DNA of 56,055 nucleotides. It comes from an uncultured Actinomycetes bacterium (GTDB lineage: Bacteria; Actinomycetota; Actinomycetes; Mycobacteriales; Nakamurellaceae). Position 1 is the stretch's first letter, and every line of letters starts with the position of its first letter. The notes beneath the pieces are model-generated. The model was not told the DNA's origin, did no database searches, and saw only the letters and a program-made list of their open reading frames with translations. Below, one piece after another: positions 49,023 to 56,055 of this stretch. The DNA lies in assembly GCA_937926105.1 (NCBI GenBank), contig CALANS010000009.1, positions 1 through 56,055 of the forward strand, written 5' to 3'. Both the position numbers and the translations under genes were made by a program.

Positions 49023-49970
49023 ATGGCGCGTTTCGTTCTACGCCGCATCGTTGCGCTGATCGTCGTCCTACTCCTGACCTCGATCTTGATATTCTTCATG
49101 ATGCGGGTGGCGGGTGGGGACATCGTGTCTGTCACCTTGGGAGCCAATGCCACTCCGGAGCGCATCGAGGCATTCCGGGAACAGTTTGGGCTGAACGCTC
49201 CGTTAGTCGGTCAATATACGGACTGGATGCTCGGGCTTCTACAGGGTGACCTGGGACAGACTTTTGTGTCGCACACCAGCATCGGTCAGGCAATCTTGGA
49301 ACGCCTTCCGGTGACGGCGTCGCTCATTATCGGAGCCCTATTGATTGAAGCTGTTATCGCCCTGCCACTGGGCACATTGGCTGCACTGCATGCGCGCAAT
49401 GCCTTCGGTTCGCTACTGACCCTGATCGGACAGATCGGCATCGCCATCCCAACGTTCTGGGCTGGCGTATTGATTGCAAGTTTCGTGGGTGTCACCCTCG
49501 GTTGGTTCCCCACCAGTGGGTGGGTGCCCTGGAGCGACAATCCCTTGGGAAGCTTGCAGCACCTGGTGCTCCCCTGCGTATCGTTGGCTGTCGTAGAGGC
49601 CGCCGGCGCTAGCAGATACGTGCGTACATCGATGCTCGGAGTATTGAACGAGGACTACATGCGCATGTCGCGTGCGACCGGGATGAGCCGCCGGGCCACC
49701 CTAGTCAGGGTGGGCTGGAGGAACGCCGCCCTCCCCATTGTGACGGTCTTCGGCCTGCAAGCTGCCTCCTTGATCGGAGGTGCTGTGGTGATCGAGAAAG
49801 TGTTCGCGCTGCCGGGGTTAAGTAGTCTCATACTGGAAGCCGTCGGGCGCCGGGAAGTGGTTGAAGTCCAGAGCAGCGTGATGGTATTGGTCTTCTTCGT
49901 TGCATTCATCAACTTCATGGTTGACATTCTTTATGGGCTGCTTGATCCGCGAGTAAGGGCTTGGCGATGA
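49023..49970 (+). CDS. ABC importer permease, DppB type
   Basis: 315 residues with six membrane segments. N-terminal RFVLRRIVALIVVLLLTSILIFFMMRVAGG is the DppB/OppB opening. The coupling loop (EDYMRMSRATGMSRRATLVRVGWRNAALPIVTVFGLQ) contacts the ATPase. It pairs with the next gene to form the channel. It starts 104 bp after the binding protein and overlaps the next permease by 4 nt. Confidence 0.95.
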   Translation: MARFVLRRIVALIVVLLLTSILIFFMMRVAGGDIVSVTLGANATPERIEAFREQFGLNAPLVGQYTDWMLGLLQGDLGQTFVSHTSIGQAILERLPVTASLIIGALLIEAVIALPLGTLAALHARNAFGSLLTLIGQIGIAIPTFWAGVLIASFVGVTLGWFPTSGWVPWSDNPLGSLQHLVLPCVSLAVVEAAGASRYVRTSMLGVLNEDYMRMSRATGMSRRATLVRVGWRNAALPIVTVFGLQAASLIGGAVVIEKVFALPGLSSLILEAVGRREVVEVQSSVMVLVFFVAFINFMVDILYGLLDPRVRAWR

Positions 49971-50839
49971 GTGCTGCGACCAGCGAGACCGCCGCCCGCC
50001 GCCGGTGGCGCGGTCGTCCAGGGTTCGTGCCAGCACTGTTCGGCGGTGTGCTGACTCTGATTATGGTGGGAATAGGGGTGCTGTCCTGGTTCTACCTTCC
50101 GGATGACATCAATGCCATCTCCGTCACGGATCGGTTGCTCCCAGCGGGCTCTCCGGGCCACATATTCGGAACCGACGCGCTCGGACGCGATATGTTGTCC
50201 GAGTTGATGGTGGGCATCCGGACCAGCTTCGTAGTTGGCGTGGGCAGCGCGCTCGGCGGACTCATCGTCGGTGCGGTGCTGGGGCTACTCGCGGCCGACA
50301 GGGCTGGCCTGGTGTCGGACGTGCTGATGCGTGGTGTTGATGTGTTCTTGGCGATCCCAGGCATCGTGTTTGCGCTTGTCCTGGTGACCTCGCTGGGACC
50401 GAGTCTGATGACCACCATTGTTGCCCTCACCGTGTTCTTCGCTCCGGCTATCGCTCGGATCACGAGGTCGGCGGCACTGGGGGTGCTGGAAGAAGACTTC
50501 GTGCTCGCCGCGAAACTGCACGGCAGGAAGCGCCTGTTCATACTCGTGCGTCACGTGGTGCCGAATGTGTCCCCGATGCTGCTGGTGCAGGGGACGATTT
50601 ACCTGGCACGGGGCGTGCTTATCGAGGCCGCATTGTCGTATTTGGGGGCTGGGATCCAGCGGCCCGACATCTCGTTGGGGCTGCTGATCACGGAAATCCA
50701 GTCGCAAGTCGGACTGAGCACGCTTGCGATCGTGTGGCCCGGGCTGACCATTGCAGTCCTCGTCCTTGGTGTCAACGCCTTGGGCGATGCGCTGCGCGAC
50801 CTGTTCGACCCCAAGTTGAGGACGGGAGCGCGCGGGTGA
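49967..50839 (+). CDS. ABC importer permease, DppC type
   Basis: 290 residues from the ATG at 49967 (ATGA overlap). Family signs are HIFGTDALGRDMLSELMVGIRTSFVVG and the coupling loop EDFVLAAKLHGRKRLFILVRHVVPNVSPMLLVQ. Six membrane helices are expected. It is the second half of the channel and overlaps the ATPase gene by GTGA. Confidence 0.95.
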   Translation: MSAATSETAARRRWRGRPGFVPALFGGVLTLIMVGIGVLSWFYLPDDINAISVTDRLLPAGSPGHIFGTDALGRDMLSELMVGIRTSFVVGVGSALGGLIVGAVLGLLAADRAGLVSDVLMRGVDVFLAIPGIVFALVLVTSLGPSLMTTIVALTVFFAPAIARITRSAALGVLEEDFVLAAKLHGRKRLFILVRHVVPNVSPMLLVQGTIYLARGVLIEAALSYLGAGIQRPDISLGLLITEIQSQVGLSTLAIVWPGLTIAVLVLGVNALGDALRDLFDPKLRTGARG

Positions 50840-51855
50840 CGACATCCAACGAGCCCGTTCTGTCCGTGCGGGGCCTCACGGTCCACTCGGGAGCTGGCGC
50901 GGCTGTGCGCGATGTGAGCTTCGAGATCCCCCGTGGTTCCCGTGCCGGGATAGTCGGCGAGTCCGGGTGCGGCAAGAGCATGTTGGCCCTGGCGATCATG
51001 CGCCTGCTGCCGTACGGATGGCGGAGCAACGGTAGCGTCACGTTGGACGGCACCGACCTGCTGACTCTTCGCGACAGGGAGATGGACGCTCGTCGCGGCA
51101 TGGCGTTGTCGATGATCTTCCAGGATCCAACGTCCTCGTTGAACCCCACCCGTCAGGTCGGCAGGCAGATCGCTGACGTGATCGCACGGCATCTGGGCAA
51201 GGACCGGCGGCGTGCGCGCGAGGAGGCCGAAGAACTACTGCGGAAGATGCGCCTGCCTCGGCCAGCATCCCTCATGCGGTCCTATCCGCACCAGCTGTCG
51301 GGCGGGCAGTGCCAACGGCTGATGATAGCGATCGCCCTGGCCTGCGATCCCACGCTGCTGGTGGCGGATGAACCGACGACTGCGCTGGACGTATCGGTTC
51401 AAAAGGACGTTCTCGAGCTGTTGAACCATGAGATACAAGGGCGAGACTGCTCCCTTTTGCTGATCAGTCACGACCTTGCAGTTATTGCATCCATGTGTGA
51501 CATGGTGTGCGTCATGTATGCCGGGCGCATCGTCGAGCAGGGGCCGGTCGCCGAGGTGTTTTCGGCTCCGCAGCATCCGTACACCGCGGCGCTGCTCGGC
51601 GCACAGCCGGCACCCGTGTCGCCGGGAGAACGGGCGCGGCCGGACATGTTGCCGACGATCCCCGGCTACGTTCCCTCGTTGAAAGACATCCCCAGTGGCT
51701 GCGCGTTCCGGCCGCGCTGTAGCCGCGCGACAGATATCTGTGAGCAGGTGCCAAACCTGAAGGGTGAATGCCATCGCGCGGCATGTTGGCATCCCCTGGC
51801 GCCGCAGGCACGGGGCGAGAATCGTCCGATCACCGGGGGCACAGATGTCGGCTGA
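50836..51855 (+). CDS. ABC importer ATPase, DppD type
   Basis: 339 residues from a GTG in GTGA overlap. Walker [11 protein letters not shown]-loop [11 protein letters not shown], signature LSGGQ, Walker [14 protein letters not shown]-loop LISHD. The C-terminal oligopeptide-transporter extension has the iron-sulphur type cysteines ([19 protein letters not shown], then CHRAACW), common in DppD. It powers the importer together with the next protein. Confidence 0.95.
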   Translation: MTTSNEPVLSVRGLTVHSGAGAAVRDVSFEIPRGSRAGIVGESGCGKSMLALAIMRLLPYGWRSNGSVTLDGTDLLTLRDREMDARRGMALSMIFQDPTSSLNPTRQVGRQIADVIARHLGKDRRRAREEAEELLRKMRLPRPASLMRSYPHQLSGGQCQRLMIAIALACDPTLLVADEPTTALDVSVQKDVLELLNHEIQGRDCSLLLISHDLAVIASMCDMVCVMYAGRIVEQGPVAEVFSAPQHPYTAALLGAQPAPVSPGERARPDMLPTIPGYVPSLKDIPSGCAFRPRCSRATDICEQVPNLKGECHRAACWHPLAPQARGENRPITGGTDVG

Positions 51856-52675
51856 TATCGCCGGAGATCCGGTCCTGCGCTGCGTGGGTGTCGGCAAGCA
51901 ATACTCGTTGTCACGACGTTCGCTGCTGGGACGCCGGGGCTCGATGTGGGCCGTCCGCGGCGTTGAACTGACGGTCCGCGGGGGCGCGGCCGTTGGGATC
52001 GTCGGCGAGAGCGGCGCCGGAAAATCCACCCTGATGAAGATGCTGGTGGGCGCCGAGGTGCCGTCCGAGGGCTCGATCATGTTCGACGGTGACGATGCGT
52101 GGAATTCCGGGCCTAAGGGGGTTCTGAAGTTTCGGCGAGCTGTCCAGCTGGTATTTCAGAATCCACGGCGCAGTTTCGACCCACGTATGACGATGGAGGT
52201 TGCCCTGCAGCAGCCGCTGCGCGGGCTGCGCTGCGAGACTCCCGAGAAGGACAGGCTGACAGAAGTACTGGACCAGGTCGGATTGCCGTCGACGGTTCTG
52301 GGGCGTTACGCGCATGAGTTCTCTGGCGGGCAGCTGCAGCGGCTCGCCATCGCTCGGGCGCTCATGCCGAATCCCCGCGTACTGGTTGCGGACGAACCCG
52401 TTAGCGCCCTTGATGTATCGGTGCAGGCCCGCATTCTCAATTTGCTATCGAGCCTGCGCCGCGAGCTAGGACTCAGCTTGGTCATGGTGACCCATGACCT
52501 AGCGGTGGTAGCGCACGCGACCGATTGGACCCTGGTCCTGGACGAGGGACTGATCGTCGATCAGGGGCCTCCGAACCAACTCCTGACCGAGTCGGATGTC
52601 CCAGCCACCAGGAAGCTGGCCGACGCCGTGCTCACCGTGTCCGGTGCCCTCCAAGGGGACGTCATCGGCAACTAG
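51845..52675 (+). CDS. ABC importer ATPase, DppF type
   Basis: 276 residues; the ATG at 51845 lies within the end of the previous gene (11-bp overlap). Walker A GESGAGKST, Q-loop FQNPRRSFDPRMT, signature FSGGQ, Walker B VLVADEPVSALD, H-loop VTHD. It is shorter than the typical DppF because it lacks the oligopeptide C-terminal extension. It ends 28 bp before the convergent AraC gene. Confidence 0.94.
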   Translation: MSADIAGDPVLRCVGVGKQYSLSRRSLLGRRGSMWAVRGVELTVRGGAAVGIVGESGAGKSTLMKMLVGAEVPSEGSIMFDGDDAWNSGPKGVLKFRRAVQLVFQNPRRSFDPRMTMEVALQQPLRGLRCETPEKDRLTEVLDQVGLPSTVLGRYAHEFSGGQLQRLAIARALMPNPRVLVADEPVSALDVSVQARILNLLSSLRRELGLSLVMVTHDLAVVAHATDWTLVLDEGLIVDQGPPNQLLTESDVPATRKLADAVLTVSGALQGDVIGN

Positions 52676-52703
52676 TGTGGCCTCCGTGCTCATGGGCGGC
52701 GGA

Positions 52704-53870
52704 TCAACGCGCAGGATGCGGAAGATCGAACTCGGGGGCGGCGAGCGGTGGCGGCGGCGTGAACCGTGACTTGGCGCGGTATTCGCTCGGTGGGCAGCCG
52801 AATGCCTGCTTGAATGCGCGTCGGAATTGCTTGATGTCGGTGAACCCCGAGCGTTCGGCGGTCGCGTGGATGGGGACCGCGGTATCTGCCAATAGTTTGC
52901 TGGCGGCTCGCATCCGAATAGCCAGTAGCGTGCGCCGGAAAGTCGTGCCGCGCTCCTTGTTGAATTGGTGAGCTAGATAATACGGACTCACGCCAATCAG
53001 CTGCGCGACGGAAGTCAAGGTCAGGCGGGCATCACTGTAGTTATTGAGCAGAAAGAGCTCAGCACGCCTGACCACGCCGACGACGGAGTATGGCTCGAGC
53101 GAGAAGGTCTCCATTACTGCTCGCTGCACCCACATAGAGAGGTTGGAGTATTCGTGTATGGAGTTGAGCTCGTCGAATCTGATCTGCGCGAGATGGTCGG
53201 CCAACGCGAGCCAGTTGGTTCCGCCGTCCTCGCGAAGAGGGCCGTATCCCGAGTCCATGGCGGTCAGAAAGAGGCCGCTCAGCGTGCCCGGTAGGTGCGA
53301 CGGGGGGATTTTGGCGGCGACACGGAGTAGAAGGTGCATCAACTCCTTCTGCTGCCCACGACGAGCGGAATCCACTAACATCCGAACGGTGTCATCGGAG
53401 ATGTCCGCGTGAGCGCCGATATCCGGCGGGCGACTAATGACCTGATCACCGCCGAGAAGGATCTTGTACCTGATGAGTTCCCGGGCGTCTCCCACAGCCT
53501 GACGCTCGGCGGCGGTGCCAATAAATGGTCTACTGACGCTGATCGTGACACCGCCTCGCTGTTGCCTGCGCGCGATAGCGAGAATCGCCGAGGCCGTTTT
53601 TGCTGCGCGGTCAGCAATGGCAATATCGTCATTTCCCTCGAACTTGATCAGCCATTCGTCCGGCGGCACCTCGATGCACTTGGCCGCGCCCTCTTCTGCG
53701 GCCAGGCGCCTGATGGGTCCGCGCAGGGCACTGAGGCGTTGTTGACCGGCCCGCGGACCCTGTTTCGCGCAGGAGACAAAAAAGTCATCAAGATCAATCA
53801 GGACGGCGATGACGTGTGCCTCGTCTCGGGCGTCCACGGAGTGCTCTACCAGGGTCACCTCGGAATGCAC
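52704..53870 (-). CDS. AraC-family regulator with degenerate GGDEF-like N-terminal domain
   Basis: 388 residues. The C-terminal 100 are a double helix-turn-helix of AraC type (LTLTSVAQLIGVSPYYLAHQFNKERGTTFRRTLLAIRMRAA, then ERSGFTDIKQFRRAFKQAFGCPPSEYR). The N-terminal 150 follow the GGDEF order: LIDLDDFF, then PPDEWLIKF at the GGDEF position, VTISVSRPF and DARELIRYKILLGGDQVI. Replacement of GG by PP makes cyclase activity unlikely, so it may sense a nucleotide or other ligand. It is presumably the regulator of the island. Confidence 0.8.
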   Translation of the reverse strand: MHSEVTLVEHSVDARDEAHVIAVLIDLDDFFVSCAKQGPRAGQQRLSALRGPIRRLAAEEGAAKCIEVPPDEWLIKFEGNDDIAIADRAAKTASAILAIARRQQRGGVTISVSRPFIGTAAERQAVGDARELIRYKILLGGDQVISRPPDIGAHADISDDTVRMLVDSARRGQQKELMHLLLRVAAKIPPSHLPGTLSGLFLTAMDSGYGPLREDGGTNWLALADHLAQIRFDELNSIHEYSNLSMWVQRAVMETFSLEPYSVVGVVRRAELFLLNNYSDARLTLTSVAQLIGVSPYYLAHQFNKERGTTFRRTLLAIRMRAASKLLADTAVPIHATAERSGFTDIKQFRRAFKQAFGCPPSEYRAKSRFTPPPPLAAPEFDLPHPAR

Positions 53871-54464
53871 CCCGTCTCAGGTGGGAGGTCGGCGACGCCG
53901 CTGCCGGGTACCAGCGCTGCGGGCCCGCGGGATATGCGCGCCGTAGTGAGAGTTGACGGTGCTCCAGACCGTACGCTGCGACCCACGACTCGGTCCAGGT
54001 CGGTCGGAGGCACTCGACCATCTCGGCCGCCTCCGCCACGCACCGCAGACAGCCGAAGCTGTGCCGGACGCTCCCGGTGCCCGGCGCGCGCTGCCTGCGT
54101 GACGGCGGTGCGGCATTCGAGCATGCTTCTCCGACCGGAACGGCACTCGTGCGAGAAAGTCGCGGCGCGTGGCAGGGCCCGATCAGCCAGCATGGTTCCA
54201 CTATGCCGTACGCGGTCGCCGGGCGCACCGACAGCCGGCCCAAACCGGCCGTGGAGGCAGGCGTGCACAGGGACGCGCACGGAGGCAGGGACGGGCCAGC
54301 CACCGTGGGCCCGTCCGTCCCGCCGTGCTGTGCCGACCTGTCGAACCGGCCCCCGGGGGTGACGATGGATCCCTACCCGGGGCGCGGCGCCGCCCATCGG
54401 TGTCGGGGATCGGGTGCGCTACGGCACTCCCGCCTTCGAGCACACGGCACTGCCCCGAGCAGGC
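53871..54464. other. Intergenic stretch of 594 bp without supported gene
   Basis: Several overlapping frames of 130-180 codons occur on both strands, all Arg/Pro/Ala-rich with no motif and no good ribosome site. The stretch is more GC-rich than the island genes on either side, so it could be a remnant of something lost. I see no tRNA, repeat or transposase trace. Confidence 0.4.
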
Positions 54465-55778
54465 TTACAGCGACGCGAACGCCTCCGTGACCGCCTCGAT
54501 GGTCTGGTCGACGTCCTCATCGGTATGGGCAACCGAGAGGAACCACAGCCCGCGCGGGACCATGCTGACGCCGCGATCCAACAGGGCGGCATGCACCCTG
54601 GAGGCCATTTCATGATTCGCCGCGGCAAATTCGCGATAGTTGTGCACTGAAGTCTGCTCGGTAAAGTAGGTCTGAAAAACTGGGCCGGGGCCGGCAACGA
54701 GCATAGGAATGCCCGCGCGCTCGGCCGCGTCGCGAATTCCTTGCATGAGCCTGCGGCCTAGCCGGAACAACTCCGGGTACAGAGTTTCCCGGTGTTCGTC
54801 GAGATACCGAAGCGCCGCCAAGGCACCCGCCATGGCGACCGGATGCGAGTTGAACGTGCCCGCGTGTGCGACCCGCCCCGTGCTGATGTCGTCCATGACG
54901 TCGGCGCGCCCGGCCAGCGCGGAGACAGGCATCCCGCCCGCGAGTGCCTTGCCAAAGGTGGCCAGGTCGGGAGTGATCCCCAGGTACTCCTGTGCGCCAC
55001 CGGCGGCCACCCGGAAGCCGGTGATGATCTCGTCGAAGATTAAGAGGCTACCGTTGCCCCGACACAACTCCTGCACCGCGGCCAGATAGCCAGGGAGCGG
55101 CTCGATCGCTCCGCTGTTGCACATGATCGGCTCCATGATGACGGCGGCCACATCAGCGCCATGCTCGGTCAGTGCTTGCTTGAGTGCATCCGCGTCGTTC
55201 CATGGCACGACCACCAGGTCCGCGGACGTGCACAGTTGCTGACCGATCGTGCCAGGCACGGCTACCGGGTGATCTGACGGACCTGCGGCTTCGAGGGCGG
55301 GGTGCACGCTGTACAGCACCGGATCGAGCCAGCCGTGATAGTGACCTTCGAATTTCACGATCTTTGTCCGACCAGTGTGCCCGCGAGCCAGCCTGATGGC
55401 GGCATGAGTCGCCTCAGATCCCACGCTGTTGAACCGCACGCGCTCGGCGCCAGGAACGAGTGCGCACAACATCTCGGCCGCCAGTACTTCGCTCTCGTGC
55501 TGAGCCGAGTAGACGATGCCGCGGTGCACCTGGTTTGACACTGCGGTGGCCACCACTTCGGGAGAGTGACCGAGCAGCATCGGACCCTGGCCGAGCACAT
55601 AGTCGACATAGCGGTTGCCGTCGACATCCCACAGATGCGACCCCGACGCATGATCGACGTACAGCGGCACCCCGCCAATACGCCTGGCATCGCTGGATAC
55701 ACCGCCCGCCAACACCTGGCGCGCGCGCTGGTACATCGCGCTACTGGATTCGAGTTGGCGCCCAGAGCTGGTACTCAT
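54465..55778 (-). CDS. Class III PLP aminotransferase, glutamate-1-semialdehyde aminomutase-like
   Basis: 437 residues, full length. Features: ARQVLAGGVSSDARR (the GSAM-like opening), DGNRYVDYVLGQGPMLLGH, NSVGSEATHAAIRLAR, KFEGHYHGW, FDEIITGFRVAAGGAQEYLG, and the PLP lysine in TFGKALAGGMPVSAL. It moves amino groups within or between molecules. Not HemL of haem synthesis in all likelihood, because it sits in a catabolic island and HemL is usually in a core locus. A role in handling an amino product of the imported compound is an inference. Confidence 0.9.
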   Translation of the reverse strand: MSTSSGRQLESSSAMYQRARQVLAGGVSSDARRIGGVPLYVDHASGSHLWDVDGNRYVDYVLGQGPMLLGHSPEVVATAVSNQVHRGIVYSAQHESEVLAAEMLCALVPGAERVRFNSVGSEATHAAIRLARGHTGRTKIVKFEGHYHGWLDPVLYSVHPALEAAGPSDHPVAVPGTIGQQLCTSADLVVVPWNDADALKQALTEHGADVAAVIMEPIMCNSGAIEPLPGYLAAVQELCRGNGSLLIFDEIITGFRVAAGGAQEYLGITPDLATFGKALAGGMPVSALAGRADVMDDISTGRVAHAGTFNSHPVAMAGALAALRYLDEHRETLYPELFRLGRRLMQGIRDAAERAGIPMLVAGPGPVFQTYFTEQTSVHNYREFAAANHEMASRVHAALLDRGVSMVPRGLWFLSVAHTDEDVDQTIEAVTEAFASL

Positions 55779-56000
55779 GAAAATGACGATAACTCAATGG
55801 ACCTCCAGCTGAGTTGTCGGGCGCGAGACGCCGCAACAAAGTGGCCCCTACCGCAAGATCAGACCCTGGTGTCACTATTCGGGCCGGGCCACACTGGTGT
55901 TATGCCCGTTCGCGCCGGTCACCGCGCCCGCTCCCTGTGGGCGGATATCCGCTGCCCCTGGTCGGGCACCCCAGGAACCTTGCTGCGGGCGCCGGGGGCT
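55779..56000. other. Right-end spacer
   Basis: 222 bp upstream of the aminotransferase and before the insertion-sequence tip. The aminotransferase promoter should be here. A plus-strand frame exists from 55814, but it has no recognisable motif and runs into the insertion sequence. Confidence 0.35.
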
Positions 56001-56055
56001 CCCTCTCTGTCAACCTTGCTTGAGACACCTCGGATGGCTTTGATTACTGAGCTGT
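56001..56055 (+). mobile_element. Right contig end: tip of the same insertion sequence, inverted
   Basis: 56001-56054 are the exact reverse complement of 1-54. TGTCAACC begins at 56008, and an ATG at 56034 opens MALITEL and runs off the end. It therefore points outward, as at the left end. With only seven codons, the IS481 assignment is tentative; an alternative is another element class with TGT termini. Confidence 0.55.

Noticed and set aside
53794..54397. Minus-strand frames of 170-180 codons upstream of the AraC gene
   Set aside because: Overlapping frames of similar length on both strands, Arg/Pro-rich, partly inside the AraC gene; no motif.
54465..55778. Assignment of the class III aminotransferase as HemL of haem synthesis
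   Set aside because: Sequence resembles the GSAM family, but the catabolic context argues for a paralogue; a symbol would overstate the case.

Overview
This 56-kb window is the origin region of a high-GC actinobacterium. The evidence is the conserved block rpmH-rnpA-yidD-yidC-jag-rsmG / dnaA-dnaN-gnd-recF-dciA-gyrB-gyrA, a TTG-started dnaA, parAB with canonical parS sites, and a sigM-trxB-trxA-cwlM / murJ-pseudokinase cluster arranged as in mycobacteria. The gnd gene between dnaN and recF, as in Streptomyces and Frankia-like genomes, argues for a lineage outside Mycobacterium. Species cannot be decided from the sequence alone.

Layout, left to right. (1) 1-1262: the tip of an insertion sequence, a truncated TetR gene, and a ParDE-type toxin-antitoxin pair. 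(2) 1369-4664: a decayed integrative element at the 3' end of tRNA-Ala. It is bounded by a 43-bp direct repeat and carries two VapBC-like pairs, an HTH protein, candidate integrase arm sites and a C-terminal scrap of a tyrosine integrase. (3) 4623-17339, minus strand: tRNA-Ala, a DLW-39-like micro-protein, tRNA-Ile, a DUF3566 membrane protein, gyrA, gyrB, dciA, recF, gnd, dnaN, oriC, dnaA. (4) 18012-23122, plus strand: rpmH, rnpA, yidD, yidC, jag, rsmG, a methyltransferase, an acetyltransferase. (5) 23147-27465: four parS sites around a low-complexity spacer, an LCM-like methyltransferase, parA and parB. (6) 27717-43992, minus strand: D-Ala-D-Ala ligase, an aminotransferase, cwlM, trxA, trxB, anti-sigma, sigM, murJ, a DUF6049 protein, a Nudix hydrolase and a serA-type dehydrogenase. 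(7) 44370-55778: an accessory catabolic island with two amidohydrolases (one apparently a pseudoenzyme), a FAH-family hydrolase, a complete Dpp/Opp-type ABC importer, an AraC regulator carrying a degenerate GGDEF-like domain, and a class III aminotransferase. It looks visibly less GC-rich than the core. (8) 56001-56055: the same insertion-sequence tip as at the left end, inverted.

The core genes form a replication, segregation and envelope hub. DnaA, DnaN, RecF, DciA and gyrase act on replication; ParAB and parS segregate the origin; YidC and YidD insert membrane proteins; MurJ, CwlM, Ddl and SigM serve the wall and its stress response. The accessory parts are the tRNA-Ala element and the right-hand island. 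The island looks like a self-contained take-up-and-degrade module whose substrate cannot be read from sequence.

The first and last 54 bases are perfect inverted copies. Each reads outward from a TGT terminus into a start codon and seven codons resembling an IS481-family transposase, so the window is most likely a complete assembly contig ended by two inverted copies of one insertion sequence.
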